Origin: Spirulina subsalsa PCC 9445 | Lineage (GTDB): Bacteria > Cyanobacteriota > Cyanobacteriia > Cyanobacteriales > Spirulinaceae | Assembly: GCF_000314005.1 (NCBI RefSeq) | Contig: NZ_JH980292.1 | Coordinates: forward strand, 4,438,121 to 4,502,120 | Reading direction: 5' to 3' | DNA length: 64,000 nucleotides | Shown here: positions 1 through 8,452 of the stretch, one piece after another | Position numbering within the stretch: position 1 is the stretch's first letter | Layout: the number at the start of each line of letters is the position of its first letter | Notes under the pieces: model-generated | What the model was told of the DNA's origin: nothing | What the model saw: only the letters and a program-made list of their open reading frames with translations | Database searches by the model: none | Program-made: the position numbers and the translations under genes

Positions 1-335
1 GGGGAGATCGCGATCGCACCAAGCGCCCCAAAATGGGCAAAATTGCCGCCGATTTAGCCGATGTGGCCGTAGTCACTTCCGACAATCCTCGCACGGAAGA
101 TCCCGAACAAATTTTGCGGGATGTGGTGGCGGGGATTGATCCTAGTCGGAATCCGGTGGTGATTGGCGATCGCGCTACCGCCATCCGTCAGGCCATCCTC
201 GACGCACAACCGGGAGATGGGGTACTCATTGCCGGAAAGGGTCACGAAGACTATCAAATCCTCGGCACAGAAAAGATCCACTTTGACGACCGAGAACAAG
301 CCCGAGAAGCCCTACAGATGCGGTTTTCCCGTTAA
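1..335 (+). CDS. murE: UDP-N-acetylmuramoyl-tripeptide synthetase MurE, C-terminal part
   Basis: Cytoplasmic Mur ligase that adds meso-diaminopimelate to UDP-MurNAc-L-Ala-D-Glu in peptidoglycan synthesis. The reading frame is open to the left window edge (first whole codon at base 3), so only about the last 110 residues are here. Visible are the [12 protein letters not shown] stretch, typical of the MurE C-terminal domain, and [12 protein letters not shown] is the family motif for diaminopimelate recognition. The segment ending in GKGHEDYQ is also characteristic. The gene ends in TAA and its last 24 bases overlap the convergent lasso-B2-like gene on the other strand. Identification is secure; the true start lies outside the window. 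Confidence 0.95.
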   Translation, partial: GDRDRTKRPKMGKIAADLADVAVVTSDNPRTEDPEQILRDVVAGIDPSRNPVVIGDRATAIRQAILDAQPGDGVLIAGKGHEDYQILGTEKIHFDDREQAREALQMRFSR

Positions 336-758
336 CGGGGCAAACACCTGATACTCTTGATAAACTTCAGCCTCTTGATTTAAGGGTTGACCCTGTACCT
401 CAACCCAAGCATGGGCTTCTAGTTGTTCTCCTTCCCGTCTCACCCCAATCCGTAACAGACTCTCCACCCCCTGACAGCGCAGGAGGGCTTTTAGAACTAG
501 GGCTTGGGGTAAACAGGAGGTTCTGGTGTAACGGGCGGCCACCTTGACCATTTCCGCCGTCGTGGGTAAAGCCCCATCCTCTAGGGGGAAGATGGGGAGG
601 GAATTCAGGAGGGCTTGGGTGCGTTTTAGCCCCAAAACCTTAAGGGAGAGTGAAACAGGGGGCAAGGCGAAGAGGGCGAAGAAGAAACAAAAGCGCGATC
701 GCCCAGATAACCCCCCATAAGTCCTAACCTTCCCCCTCACTAACTTCCACCAACTCAT
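312..758 (-). CDS. Lasso-peptide-type B2 protease (transglutaminase-like leader peptidase)
   Basis: Protein of 148 residues of the transglutaminase-like Cys protease family that removes leader peptides from lasso-peptide precursors (McjB C-terminal half / B2). A candidate nucleophile is Cys82 in [10 protein letters not shown], followed by GVRR and His116 in AHAWVE. The third catalytic residue in McjB is an Asp 12 residues after the His; here that position is Gln128 (PLNQ), so activity is uncertain. Residues 20-45 form a hydrophobic stretch. The start overlaps the end of the upstream PqqD-like gene by about 35 bases, indicating translational coupling. No cyclase (asparagine-synthetase-like) and no precursor gene is adjacent, so the substrate is unknown. 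Confidence 0.75.
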   Translation of the reverse strand: MSWWKLVRGKVRTYGGLSGRSRFCFFFALFALPPVSLSLKVLGLKRTQALLNSLPIFPLEDGALPTTAEMVKVAARYTRTSCLPQALVLKALLRCQGVESLLRIGVRREGEQLEAHAWVEVQGQPLNQEAEVYQEYQVFAPLTGKPHL

Positions 759-1008
759 AAGCTAATAACTCATTCACAAACTTGAGAAGATCGGCTTTTA
801 GCCGTTCTATCTCCACATCATACTCTTCCACCAGAACCTCCGACGCTTCAGCAATAGAACCCGACTCTTGCAGCACCTCTAACATTCGCGTGCCGATTTC
901 ATCTAAACCAAAATACTGTTCATTGTTCAAATTAAGCAAGACCGCCTCTCCCGCTAAATCCTGCATCAAAACATCTGGAGCCAAGGTTACTCGTTGGGTA
1001 AGCATCAT
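724..1008 (-). CDS. PqqD-like RiPP recognition element protein (lasso B1 type)
   Basis: Small protein of about 94 residues with the PqqD fold, which binds leader peptides of ribosomally made, modified peptides and presents them to processing enzymes. The pattern AVLLNLNNEQYFGLDEIGTRML matches the strand-strand-helix core of lasso B1 proteins, and an acidic C-terminal helix follows. I chose ATG at 1008 (or 1005) over the upstream TTG at 1017. It overlaps the B2-like protease gene, so the two form a B1/B2 pair. The gene upstream is tRNA-Cys on the opposite strand, which leaves no room for a precursor gene there. Confidence 0.75.
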   Translation of the reverse strand: MMLTQRVTLAPDVLMQDLAGEAVLLNLNNEQYFGLDEIGTRMLEVLQESGSIAEASEVLVEEYDVEIERLKADLLKFVNELLAYELVEVSEGEG

Positions 1009-1132
1009 CGGTGACAATGTGGACAGAAACCGACCGTTATTTTAGCCTAGGTTGTGCCTTGATTCCCGATTTTCGATCAGGGACTTGTAAAGCACCCGTT
1101 CATTCTGCTACAATAAGAAACTGGATGTTAAT

Positions 1133-1204
1133 GGCGGCATAGCCAAGTGGTAAGGCCGAGGTCTGCAAAACCTCTATTCTCCAGTTCAAATCTGGATGCC
1201 GCCT
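1133..1204 (+). tRNA. tRNA-Cys (GCA)
   Basis: A cloverleaf folds directly. The acceptor GGCGGCA (1133-1139) pairs with TGCCGCC (1197-1203), the anticodon stem GAGGT/ACCTC encloses loop CTGCAAA with anticodon GCA, and the T arm CCAG-TTCAAAT-CTGG is intact. The discriminator base at 1204 is T, as expected for cysteine tRNA. CCA is not encoded. Confidence 0.95.
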
Positions 1205-1688
1205 TTTAAACTCAGGGGTTCAGCCATCGTCTAACCCCACCAAAACCCCAAAATCCCCCCAAATTGAAGATCGTTTGAAGATCCGAAGTTGGGGGGATTG
1301 TTCTATGGGGTGTTGATAGTCGTTACTCTCGTGGCTCTACCAAATAACGCCATCTTGGAGGCTCTGCCTCCATACCAAGCGGCAGAACTGCGCAATGCGT
1401 CACGCCAGAGCATGACAAGAGACGGGTCTGATTTTTGCCTTTTCCGACTCCCACTGTTCCCTGTCCCCTTATTCAGCAGACACTAACGATTCACTGATTC
1501 GGTTTTCCAGACCTTCCCTTTCTAGTAAACCCAACCTTAAGCGAATACAACCCCCAATTAACTAAAATCTTATCGGTAAACTCCCACTCAAAAATACGGT
1601 TTTTCCGACTGTAATTCCTAAGTCCATAGACGCAAAATAAAGATGTAAGCAAACAGCAAACCAACCGACTAACTTGGAGGAAAGAGTT
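1205..1688. other. Intergenic region with inverted repeats, upstream of hsp20
   Basis: No convincing gene. A perfect 11-bp inverted repeat (AATCCCCCCAA at 1252-1262, its complement at 1289-1299, loop 26) lies after the tRNA but lacks a T-run. A short hairpin GGAGGC-TCT-GCCTCC is at 1357-1371. A 65-codon frame at 1289-1486 is low-complexity and probably not translated. The right part should hold the hsp20 promoter and leader. I see no CIRCE element (TTAGCACTC-N9-GAGTGCTAA). Confidence 0.5.
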
Positions 1689-2162
1689 ATGGCTTTAATT
1701 CGTTGGCAACCCTTCGCAGAAATGGAAACCCTTCGTCACCAAATGGATCAACTTTTTGACGAAATCACCCAAAAAACCTACACCCCATCTGCTTTGTGGA
1801 AACCCGCCATTGAACTGAAAGATACGGAAGATAAACTGATTTTACAAGTTCAATTACCGGGCATTACCCCCGATGATCTAGATATTAATGTGACCCGCGA
1901 AGCCGTTTCTATTCAAGGGGAATATCGCAGCAGCGAACAAAGCGAAGACAAAGGACTGTATCACTCCGAATTCCGGTATGGTCAGTTTAAACGGGTTATT
2001 CCTCTCCCTATTGCCATCCAAAATGAGCAAGTCACCGCTAGCTTTGAGCAGGGAATTTTAACGCTTACTTTGCCCAAAGTGACAGAAGCTGTAAACCGAG
2101 TCGTTAAAGTAAAACTGAATGGAGACAATAGCTCTAATTCTCAGCTTCCATCCGATTCCTAA
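1689..2162 (+). CDS. Small heat-shock protein, Hsp20 / alpha-crystallin family
   Basis: Protein of 157 residues that acts as an ATP-independent holdase for unfolding proteins, also linked to thylakoid membranes in cyanobacteria. It starts MALIRWQPFAEMETLRHQMD, typical of bacterial class A small Hsps, and carries the alpha-crystallin domain (about residues 40-135) with the conserved C-terminal motif GILTLTLPK. The start is ATG at 1689, eight bases after the ribosome site GGAGG at 1676-1680; an in-frame TTG at 1674 is rejected because it overlaps that site. The gene stands alone and ends before a strong terminator. Heat induction is expected, but no operator is recognisable. Confidence 0.93.
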   Translation: MALIRWQPFAEMETLRHQMDQLFDEITQKTYTPSALWKPAIELKDTEDKLILQVQLPGITPDDLDINVTREAVSIQGEYRSSEQSEDKGLYHSEFRYGQFKRVIPLPIAIQNEQVTASFEQGILTLTLPKVTEAVNRVVKVKLNGDNSSNSQLPSDS

Positions 2163-2217
2163 GCTTAAAGCGTGCTGTTGCTTTTTGACCCAAGTCATGG
2201 AATAGATAATTCTTGCC

Positions 2218-2250
2218 CCCACTTGTTAGCTTAACAAGTGGGTTTTTGTT
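2218..2250 (+). terminator. Rho-independent terminator of hsp20
   Basis: An 11-bp perfect stem (CCCACTTGTTA at 2218-2228 with TAACAAGTGGG at 2232-2242) and a 3-base loop are followed directly by TTTTTGTTT. Confidence 0.9.
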
Positions 2251-2316
2251 TGTGATCAGGGAGTCCTGCCTAAGATACAATCAGAACGAACTCATTTAAG
2301 AGACTCATTAAGCGAA

Positions 2317-2919
2317 ATGGACACCTTCCAAGCAATTCAAGAACGTCGGGCAATTAAACACTTTGATCCCAACCATACAATGACTGATCAAGAGATTAGT
2401 ACGCTGTTAGGAGCGGCGATTTTATCACCGACTTCGTTTAATATTCAACATTGGCGTTTTGTCGTGGTGAAAAACCCGGAATTACGGCAACAAATTCGCG
2501 CTGCCGCTTGGGATCAAGCACAGGTCACGGACGCATCCATTGTTATTTTACTCTGTGGGGATCTCAAAGCTTGGGCAAAAGACCCCCAACGCTATTGGCG
2601 CAATGCCCCGGCTGAGGTGCAAAATGTTTTAGTCCCGATGATTGGTTCTTTTTATGAAGGCAAAGAACAGTTAGCGCGAGATGAGGTCATGCGCTCTACA
2701 GGGCTTGCAGGTCAAACTATTATGTTAGCGGCGAAGGCAATGGGTTATGATAGCTGTCCGATGATTGGGTTTGACCCGGTGAAGGTGGCGGACATCATTA
2801 AACTGCCGGAAGATTACGTTATTTCGTTTATGATCACGGTAGGGAAAGCTATCCAACCCGCCCGACCTCGTGGGGGTCAATTGGCTTTAGAAGAAGTGTT
2901 AGTTTACGACACTTTTTAA
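2317..2919 (+). CDS. Nitroreductase-family FMN oxidoreductase
   Basis: 200-residue protein of the nitroreductase fold, which binds FMN as a dimer and reduces nitro compounds, quinones or similar substrates with NAD(P)H. The N-terminal ERRAIKHFDP and the SPTSFNIQHWRFVVV segment are the classic FMN-phosphate-binding region. TGLAGQTIMLAAKAMGYDSCPMIGF and the C-terminal VGKA match the rest of the family. The physiological substrate cannot be told from sequence. It is a single gene on the plus strand, followed by two MITE-like repeats. Confidence 0.9.
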   Translation: MDTFQAIQERRAIKHFDPNHTMTDQEISTLLGAAILSPTSFNIQHWRFVVVKNPELRQQIRAAAWDQAQVTDASIVILLCGDLKAWAKDPQRYWRNAPAEVQNVLVPMIGSFYEGKEQLARDEVMRSTGLAGQTIMLAAKAMGYDSCPMIGFDPVKVADIIKLPEDYVISFMITVGKAIQPARPRGGQLALEEVLVYDTF

Positions 2920-2922
2920 CGG

Positions 2923-3078
2923 GGGTTTGCTGAGAAAGTCCAAGAGTTGGGTGTCGGGTATCGGGGAACAGGGAATAGGGAATAGGGAATAATGTCATTG
3001 CAAGGTACGAAGCAATCTAGTCAGGAGTCGGGAGATTGTCTCTCCCCTGCTCCCCTAGCAGACTTATTCAGCAAGCCC
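2923..3078. repeat. MITE-like element A1
   Basis: About 156 bp bounded by GGGTTTGCTGAGAAAGTC on the left and the inverse of GGGCTTGCTGAATAAGTC on the right, with the GGGAATAGGGAATAGGGAAT type of low-complexity core also seen at 42780 and 32270. No coding capacity. No clear target duplication on the left. It lies head to tail with element A2. Confidence 0.7.
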
Positions 3079-3084
3079 TACTTA

Positions 3085-3237
3085 GGGTCTGCTGAATATC
3101 CATCTAAGCACTGTTACTAGGACTTTCGATTGGGAGTGAGAAAGTGCAAGGTTTTAGGGATAAAGAATCAAAAAGGCTTACCTTTTTCTGATTCCCCCTG
3201 TTCCCTAGCCCCACGAGCAGACTTATTCAGCAAGCCC
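3085..3237. repeat. MITE-like element A2 with target duplication at the purF stop codon
   Basis: 153 bp with ends GGGTCTGCTGAATATCC and (inverted) GGGCTTGCTGAATAAGTC. It is flanked by the direct repeat TACTTA at 3079-3084 and 3238-3243; the right copy contains the purF stop codon (3241-3243 on the minus strand). A relative in opposite orientation lies at about 32274-32403. No coding capacity, so any movement would depend on a transposase elsewhere. Confidence 0.8.
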
Positions 3238-3240
3238 TAC

Positions 3241-4740
3241 TTAGACTTTCGCTTGTTCTAAAATCAACTTGGCCCGCTTCACATTCTCCGGAATCGTAAT
3301 GGGATAATTCCCGGTGAAACAAGCGGAACAGAAATGATTAATATCCTCTCCCGTTGTTTCTAACATTCCCTCCCAACTCAAATAGGTCAAAGAATCAACC
3401 CCAATCTGTTGGGCAATTTCTTCAATAGTTTTGGTCGCGGCAATTAATTGATCTTGAGTGTCCGTATCCAAACCATAGAAACAAGGATGAGTCACGGGGG
3501 GTGAGGAAATCTTCATGTGAACTTCCGTCGCCCCGGCATCTCGCAAGGCTTTGACGATTTTTTTACTGGTAGTTCCCCGCACAATGGAATCATCGACTAA
3601 AACTACCCGTTTCCCCGCTAAAACATCCCGTAAGGGGTTTAATTTCATGCGAATCCCTGACTCTCGCATGGCTTGGGTCGGTTGGATAAAGGTACGCCCC
3701 ACATAACGGTTTTTGATTAATCCTTCGCCGTAGGGAATGCCCGACTTTTTGGCGTAACCAATGGCGGCCGGAACGCCGGAATCGGGGACGGCAATCACAA
3801 TATCTGCGTCGGTGTGGGACTCTTCGGCTAAACGTTCCCCAATGCGTATCCGGTAACTATACAAGCTTTCGTCATGCACCACACTATCAGGACGGGCGAA
3901 GTAAATCATCTCGAAAACACACATTTTGGGCTGGGGTTTTTCGGCCCAGTGGAAAGAGGCCATCCCCTCTTCGGTAATCCAAACTAATTCCCCCGGTTCA
4001 ACGGAGCGCAAGTATTCCGCCCCAATGATATCTAACCCACAGGTTTCTGAGGCTAAAACGTAACGGGCGGGGCTGGTGCTGGTGCTGGGTAACAGACCGA
4101 TCACGAGGGGGCGGATGCCGTGAGGATCTCGCACCCCCATTAGTCCGGCTGGGGTACCCACCACTAAACTATAGGCCCCCTGACAGAGTTGAAAGGCTGT
4201 AAGGGCGGCTTCTAACCAGTCTTTCCCTTGATCTACTTCATTGCCAATGGCGATCGCAATCATTTCAGAATCCGTCGTCGTGACAAAACTACAATTGCGC
4301 CGCGTCAGTTCTTCTCGTAATTCTTTGGTATTGACAAGATTCCCATTATGTGCTAGGGCTAGACTCCCTAAGCGAGTTTCCACAACCGCCGGTTGAGCAT
4401 TTACCTTTAAACTAGATCCCGTGGTGGAGTAGCGAGTGTGACCAACGGCAATCTCTCCCGGTAGTTTACCTAAAATCTCTTCATTAAAAACCTGAGACAC
4501 TAACCCCATGTTTTTATAGTGGTGGATGGTTTCTCCGGCAAACGTGGCGATGCCAGCCGACTCCTGGCCCCGATGTTGCAAGGCATAAAGACCAAAGTAG
4601 GTTAACTTGGCAACATCTTCCTCTGGGGCATATACACCGAAGATCCCACAGGCCTCTTCCATTTTATCGGGTCTTTCAGGAGAGCGTGCTTCCGGTTGAC
4701 TATTGCACTGATCAGCGTAGCGGGATTCATTAGGCATCAT
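3241..4740 (-). CDS. purF: Amidophosphoribosyltransferase
   Basis: Catalyses the first committed step of purine synthesis, PRPP plus glutamine to phosphoribosylamine. About 499 residues from the chosen start. A short propeptide precedes the nucleophile Cys in ACGIFGVY, so N-terminal self-processing is expected. The PRPP-binding loop VVLVDDSIVRGTTS and four cysteines placed as in the 4Fe-4S type enzyme of Bacillus (KMCVFE, HPCFYG, CSACF) are visible. The ATG pair at 4740/4737 follows GAGGAG; the longer frame to 4800 begins with a hydrophobic stretch and is rejected. It lies downstream of purL on the same strand, and its stop codon sits inside the MITE target duplication. Confidence 0.96.
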   Translation of the reverse strand: MMPNESRYADQCNSQPEARSPERPDKMEEACGIFGVYAPEEDVAKLTYFGLYALQHRGQESAGIATFAGETIHHYKNMGLVSQVFNEEILGKLPGEIAVGHTRYSTTGSSLKVNAQPAVVETRLGSLALAHNGNLVNTKELREELTRRNCSFVTTTDSEMIAIAIGNEVDQGKDWLEAALTAFQLCQGAYSLVVGTPAGLMGVRDPHGIRPLVIGLLPSTSTSPARYVLASETCGLDIIGAEYLRSVEPGELVWITEEGMASFHWAEKPQPKMCVFEMIYFARPDSVVHDESLYSYRIRIGERLAEESHTDADIVIAVPDSGVPAAIGYAKKSGIPYGEGLIKNRYVGRTFIQPTQAMRESGIRMKLNPLRDVLAGKRVVLVDDSIVRGTTSKKIVKALRDAGATEVHMKISSPPVTHPCFYGLDTDTQDQLIAATKTIEEIAQQIGVDSLTYLSWEGMLETTGEDINHFCSACFTGNYPITIPENVKRAKLILEQAKV

Positions 4741-5014
4741 TAGTGATTTAAGGCTCCTCTGTGCGGCAGTGATTAAGGGTAAGTAGATTAAAAGCAACAA
4801 GTAGACTCAACCCTGAGACTGAGCCACTTGATTCTATTCAAGATAGGACGGGGAAAAGACAACGCGGCCAAATCCTCGCAAATGTTTTAAGAAAAAAGAC
4901 CGACCCTTTACATCAGTTTAAATTTTTCTTAACATTTGAACAAGAAAAAGGGTCTATCCCAAGGGGGAAGGGCAAATCAAGGTGAGGGGTTTAATCCTGA
5001 CCTTGAATAGGCGG

Positions 5015-7330
5015 CTAGAGGGTTAAGCGACGTTCTAGGGCTAAATGCCAGCGATCGCCTAACTCCTTAATGCTAACGTTAAGCAGGGTGTCTTGGTTAC
5101 TCGTGAAAACCCGTAAATTGGCCGTTGCCTGTACCGTCCCCAGTAACCAAACCCCCTCCCCTAACACCGATTGAGCGTAGTCCTCCCAAAGCGCTTGGAA
5201 CTCCGGGGCAACCGACACCACAATCCGCGCCCCTCCTTCCCCAAACAGCACCTCATCCCAGCGTCCATCCCCCCCTTCCAGAGTAATCTCCGCCCCCAAT
5301 TCCCCTCCGAGACAACATTCCGCCAGCGCCACCCCTAGACCGCCTTCCGCGCAATCATGAGCCGACCGTAACCACCCCTGATAAATCCCCTCCCGACAGA
5401 CCTCCTGCACCCGGCGTTCCGCCTCAAAATCAATGCGAGGGGGCTGACCCGCCACCGTGCCATGAACCAGTGCCAAATAGTCCGACCCCCCCAACGTCAC
5501 CCCAGCAGAGCCGATTAAATACACCAAATCCCCCGCCCCTTGCCAACCTTGACCACAAAGGCGCGTCACATCCGGCACCAGCCCCACCATACCAATCACC
5601 GGAGTTGGATAAATGGCTTGAGGTTTACCCTCACTATCCAACGTCTCGTTATACAGCGACACATTCCCCCCCGTGACCGGAGTTGCAAACTCCCGACAGG
5701 CCTCCGCAATCCCTTCACAGGCCTTCGCTAACTGCCAGTAGCCCACCGGATGCTCCGGACTGCCAAAATTCAAGTTATCCGTCACCGCCAAAGGTTGCGC
5801 CCCCACACAGCTTAAATTGCGCGCCGCCTCCGCTACCGCCGCCTTTGCCCCCTCATAGGGGTCTAAATACACATAACGGGCATTACAATCCGTCGTTGCC
5901 GCCACCCCCTTAGTAAACACCGTCGCCCCCACATTGGGAATCGGTTCTTGGGGACGAATGCGAATCACCGCCGCATCAGCCCCTCCTGGCAGCAACACCG
6001 TATTATTTTGAACTTGGTGGTCATATTGGCGATAAACCCAGCGTTTCGAGGCCAGAGAGGGGCTATCCAACAAGCGCAACAACACCGCCCCCCAACTCAG
6101 GGACTCTCCCCCCACCACAATTCCCGCCCCATCACAGGGCGGTAACTCCTCCGTCGTCCACCGCCAAGCCTTTTGGGCATAGTCCGGCGCTTGGGGCAGC
6201 AATTCCCGATGGTAGATGGGCGTATTATCCGCCAAAGCCGTGGCCGGAATTTCCGCCGCCACTTCCCCTTGAAACAAAATCCGCACAATGGGTTCCTCAA
6301 TCACGACCCCAGCCATTACCGCCTGAAGACCCCAACGGTGGAAAATGTCGATTAACTCCTGTTCCCGTCCCTTGTGCGCCACAAAAAGCATCCGTTCCTG
6401 AGATTCTGAGAGCAGGTACTCATAAGGCACCATCCCCGTTTCCCGCACGGGAATTTTATCCAGGTCTAACTCAATGCCGACTCCCCCTTTAGCCGCCATT
6501 TCCGAGGTGGAACAGGTAATCCCGGCGGCTCCCATATCTTGGGCAGAAGCCACAGCCCCAGTTTTAAAGGCCTCTAAACAGGCTTCAATCAGGGATTTTT
6601 CCAAAAAAGGATCCCCCACCTGCACGGCCGGGCGGTCATCCATGGACTGGTCGGTTAGTTCGGAACTGGCGAAACTCGCGCCCCCCATACCATCCCGCCC
6701 GGTGGTTGACCCCACATAGAGAACAGGATTCCCCACCCCAATGGCTCCGGCCTTAACGATTTCTGGGGTTTCCATAATTCCCAGCGCCATGGCATTGACT
6801 AGGGGGTTTCCGGTGTAGGCCGGGTCAAAATAGACTTCACCCCCCACCGTTGGCACACCGACACAATTTCCATAGTGGCTAATGCCTTCGACGACTCCGC
6901 TAAAAATGCGGCGGGTGCGGGCATTGTCGAGGGTTCCGAAGCGCAGGGAGTTGAGAATGGCAATGGGACGGGCGCCCATGGTAAAGATATCCCGTAGGAT
7001 ACCCCCTACCCCAGTCGCCGCCCCTTGGAAGGGTTCAATGGCTGAGGGGTGATTATGGGACTCAATTTTAAAGGCGAGGTGCAGTCCGTCGCCAAGGTCT
7101 ACAATGCCAGCATTTTCACCGGGGCCGACGAGGATATGTTCTCCGGTGGTGGGAAATTGGCCGAGGAGGGGGCGGGAGTTTTTATAGCAGCAGTGTTCGC
7201 TCCACATTACGCCAAACATCCCTAATTCGGCTTTGTTGGGGTGTCTACCGAGGCGGTGGACTATTTCCTCATATTCTTCGGGTTTGAGGCCTTCTGCGGC
7301 GATTTCTTGGGGGGAGAAGGGGGCGGACAT
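5015..7330 (-). CDS. purL: Phosphoribosylformylglycinamidine synthase subunit PurL
   Basis: 771 residues, the length of the small-type PurL that works in a complex with PurS and PurQ to convert FGAR to FGAM in purine synthesis. Recognisable stretches include [20 protein letters not shown] near the N-terminus, [22 protein letters not shown] (ATP/substrate loop), [12 protein letters not shown] and [11 protein letters not shown]. It is followed by purF after about 270 bases with no gene between. The opposite strand is rich in open frames because of high codon bias; none resembles a protein. A decayed piece of this gene (like 6927-6979) recurs at 9923-9975. Confidence 0.97.
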   Translation of the reverse strand: MSAPFSPQEIAAEGLKPEEYEEIVHRLGRHPNKAELGMFGVMWSEHCCYKNSRPLLGQFPTTGEHILVGPGENAGIVDLGDGLHLAFKIESHNHPSAIEPFQGAATGVGGILRDIFTMGARPIAILNSLRFGTLDNARTRRIFSGVVEGISHYGNCVGVPTVGGEVYFDPAYTGNPLVNAMALGIMETPEIVKAGAIGVGNPVLYVGSTTGRDGMGGASFASSELTDQSMDDRPAVQVGDPFLEKSLIEACLEAFKTGAVASAQDMGAAGITCSTSEMAAKGGVGIELDLDKIPVRETGMVPYEYLLSESQERMLFVAHKGREQELIDIFHRWGLQAVMAGVVIEEPIVRILFQGEVAAEIPATALADNTPIYHRELLPQAPDYAQKAWRWTTEELPPCDGAGIVVGGESLSWGAVLLRLLDSPSLASKRWVYRQYDHQVQNNTVLLPGGADAAVIRIRPQEPIPNVGATVFTKGVAATTDCNARYVYLDPYEGAKAAVAEAARNLSCVGAQPLAVTDNLNFGSPEHPVGYWQLAKACEGIAEACREFATPVTGGNVSLYNETLDSEGKPQAIYPTPVIGMVGLVPDVTRLCGQGWQGAGDLVYLIGSAGVTLGGSDYLALVHGTVAGQPPRIDFEAERRVQEVCREGIYQGWLRSAHDCAEGGLGVALAECCLGGELGAEITLEGGDGRWDEVLFGEGGARIVVSVAPEFQALWEDYAQSVLGEGVWLLGTVQATANLRVFTSNQDTLLNVSIKELGDRWHLALERRLTL

Positions 7331-7393
7331 AGGGTTTCTGGATTGAGATTGCAGACTTTAGATTTTAGCAGTCTGTTGAGGGGGGTTCGGCAA

Positions 7394-7421
7394 TCCTAGG
7401 GGATTTTTAAGTTTTGGGGGG
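7394..7421 (+). repeat. Direct repeat, left copy, flanking the ATPase/DUF4435 cassette
   Basis: 28 bp beginning CCTAGGGGATTTTTAAG and ending in a G-run. It matches 9976-10003 at 26 of 28 positions by eye. Position: 64 bases upstream of the purL start and outside the minus-strand cassette at 7527-9835. Confidence 0.75.
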
Positions 7422-7526
7422 GATTCTGGTGGTGAGTTGTTGGGTTTCGTTGTCGCTGCACCCAACCTACGGATGGCTAGGGGAGAAACCGGATTGCGTG
7501 GATTCTTTCATTTCCACAAGGGGCAT

Positions 7527-8450
7527 CTATAAACTACTCAGTCTATTCACTAGGTAATCATCCAAGTCTGAAGGACAGGGTAGACGGGGAGCCAGCAATT
7601 CAACGATATTGTTGAGATTGATCGGTGATCTAATTTTCAGCTTGACTTCCCCAGTTTTTACCTCTTCTTCCAATCGGTTCAGGAACTTAACTAAACACCA
7701 GAGTTCCTGTTTTCCCCGCAACCAAACTTTTGTTGGCAAGGCTTCCAATTCTCTGGTAGTGTGGTCAATTGTCATCGAATCTGGCCGGATATTGACATTA
7801 CAGACTCTCCCTAGGTGAGTCAAAATGTCAGGTTGCCAGTTGAACATAATTTGATAGTTGATATCCACTGTAAATACTGAAGCATTGATATTATTGTTGT
7901 TTGGGTTTTCCCCCAATCGACGAATGGCTAAAAGCCAAGCCATCCAAGGTAAAAAGGCTTGACGATAATCCGCTTGGAATTGATGAAATTTTTGGCAGGC
8001 GATCGTAATTGCCTCACTAGATGAATCCAATCCCCAAAAATCGGTTAGTATTGCGGCAATGGCTGATTCTGAAACCAGATAATTCTCAATAGAGTAGTAT
8101 GGGGTGACGAATAGGCTTTCCTGAGTTTGTATTCCCCGATTTTCACCGAGGAGGTCATCATGATCTTTGTCCACAAAAAACATGATTCTGGGATTGTTGG
8201 GAAATCGTTTGCCGAGATAATCATAGGCTTTTAAAACTTCTTTTTTATTCCCCAATATAATGGTTTCTACTGATAAAGCTTTCTGTTCAGCGAATCGTTG
8301 AACGTTAACTCGAATCAAGGAAGGATCGTCGCGTCCCTCCAGAAAAATTGAGATCGCCTGACCTTGGGGTTGAAAACTGAGCAGAAAGATGTTTAATTTG
8401 GCTTGGGGTGTTTGCGGTGCAGCCTTCAACGCATCTAAAAAAGATGACAT
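7527..8450 (-). CDS. DUF4435 (TOPRIM) protein, AriB-like effector
   Basis: 307-residue protein matching the DUF4435 pattern, a TOPRIM nuclease-type fold. Visible are FLEGRDD (acidic Glu38), FFVDKDHDD (Asp93, Asp95, Asp97) and YYSIENYL at 117-124. In the PARIS anti-phage system the partner AriB is a DUF4435 protein that is released from the ATPase AriA and cuts host tRNA. The start is two bases after the stop of the upstream AAA ATPase gene, as expected for an AriA-AriB pair. The assignment to PARIS is inference from domain pairing, order and sizes; the tRNA target cannot be inferred. Alternatively it could be another OLD/TOPRIM-type abortive-infection effector. Confidence 0.78.
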   Translation of the reverse strand: MSSFLDALKAAPQTPQAKLNIFLLSFQPQGQAISIFLEGRDDPSLIRVNVQRFAEQKALSVETIILGNKKEVLKAYDYLGKRFPNNPRIMFFVDKDHDDLLGENRGIQTQESLFVTPYYSIENYLVSESAIAAILTDFWGLDSSSEAITIACQKFHQFQADYRQAFLPWMAWLLAIRRLGENPNNNNINASVFTVDINYQIMFNWQPDILTHLGRVCNVNIRPDSMTIDHTTRELEALPTKVWLRGKQELWCLVKFLNRLEEEVKTGEVKLKIRSPINLNNIVELLAPRLPCPSDLDDYLVNRLSSL

Positions 8451-8452
8451 TG

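Noticed and set aside
1252-1299. 11-bp inverted repeat after tRNA-Cys as a terminator
   Set aside because: 26-base loop and no T-run; left as a repeat only.
1289-1486. 65-codon frame after tRNA-Cys
   Set aside because: Begins in one arm of an inverted repeat and covers a second hairpin; no ribosome site and no family resemblance.
5470-6719. Several open frames on the plus strand opposite purL
   Set aside because: They are antisense shadows of a strongly biased gene, Pro/Thr/Ser-rich, without ribosome sites or family motifs.
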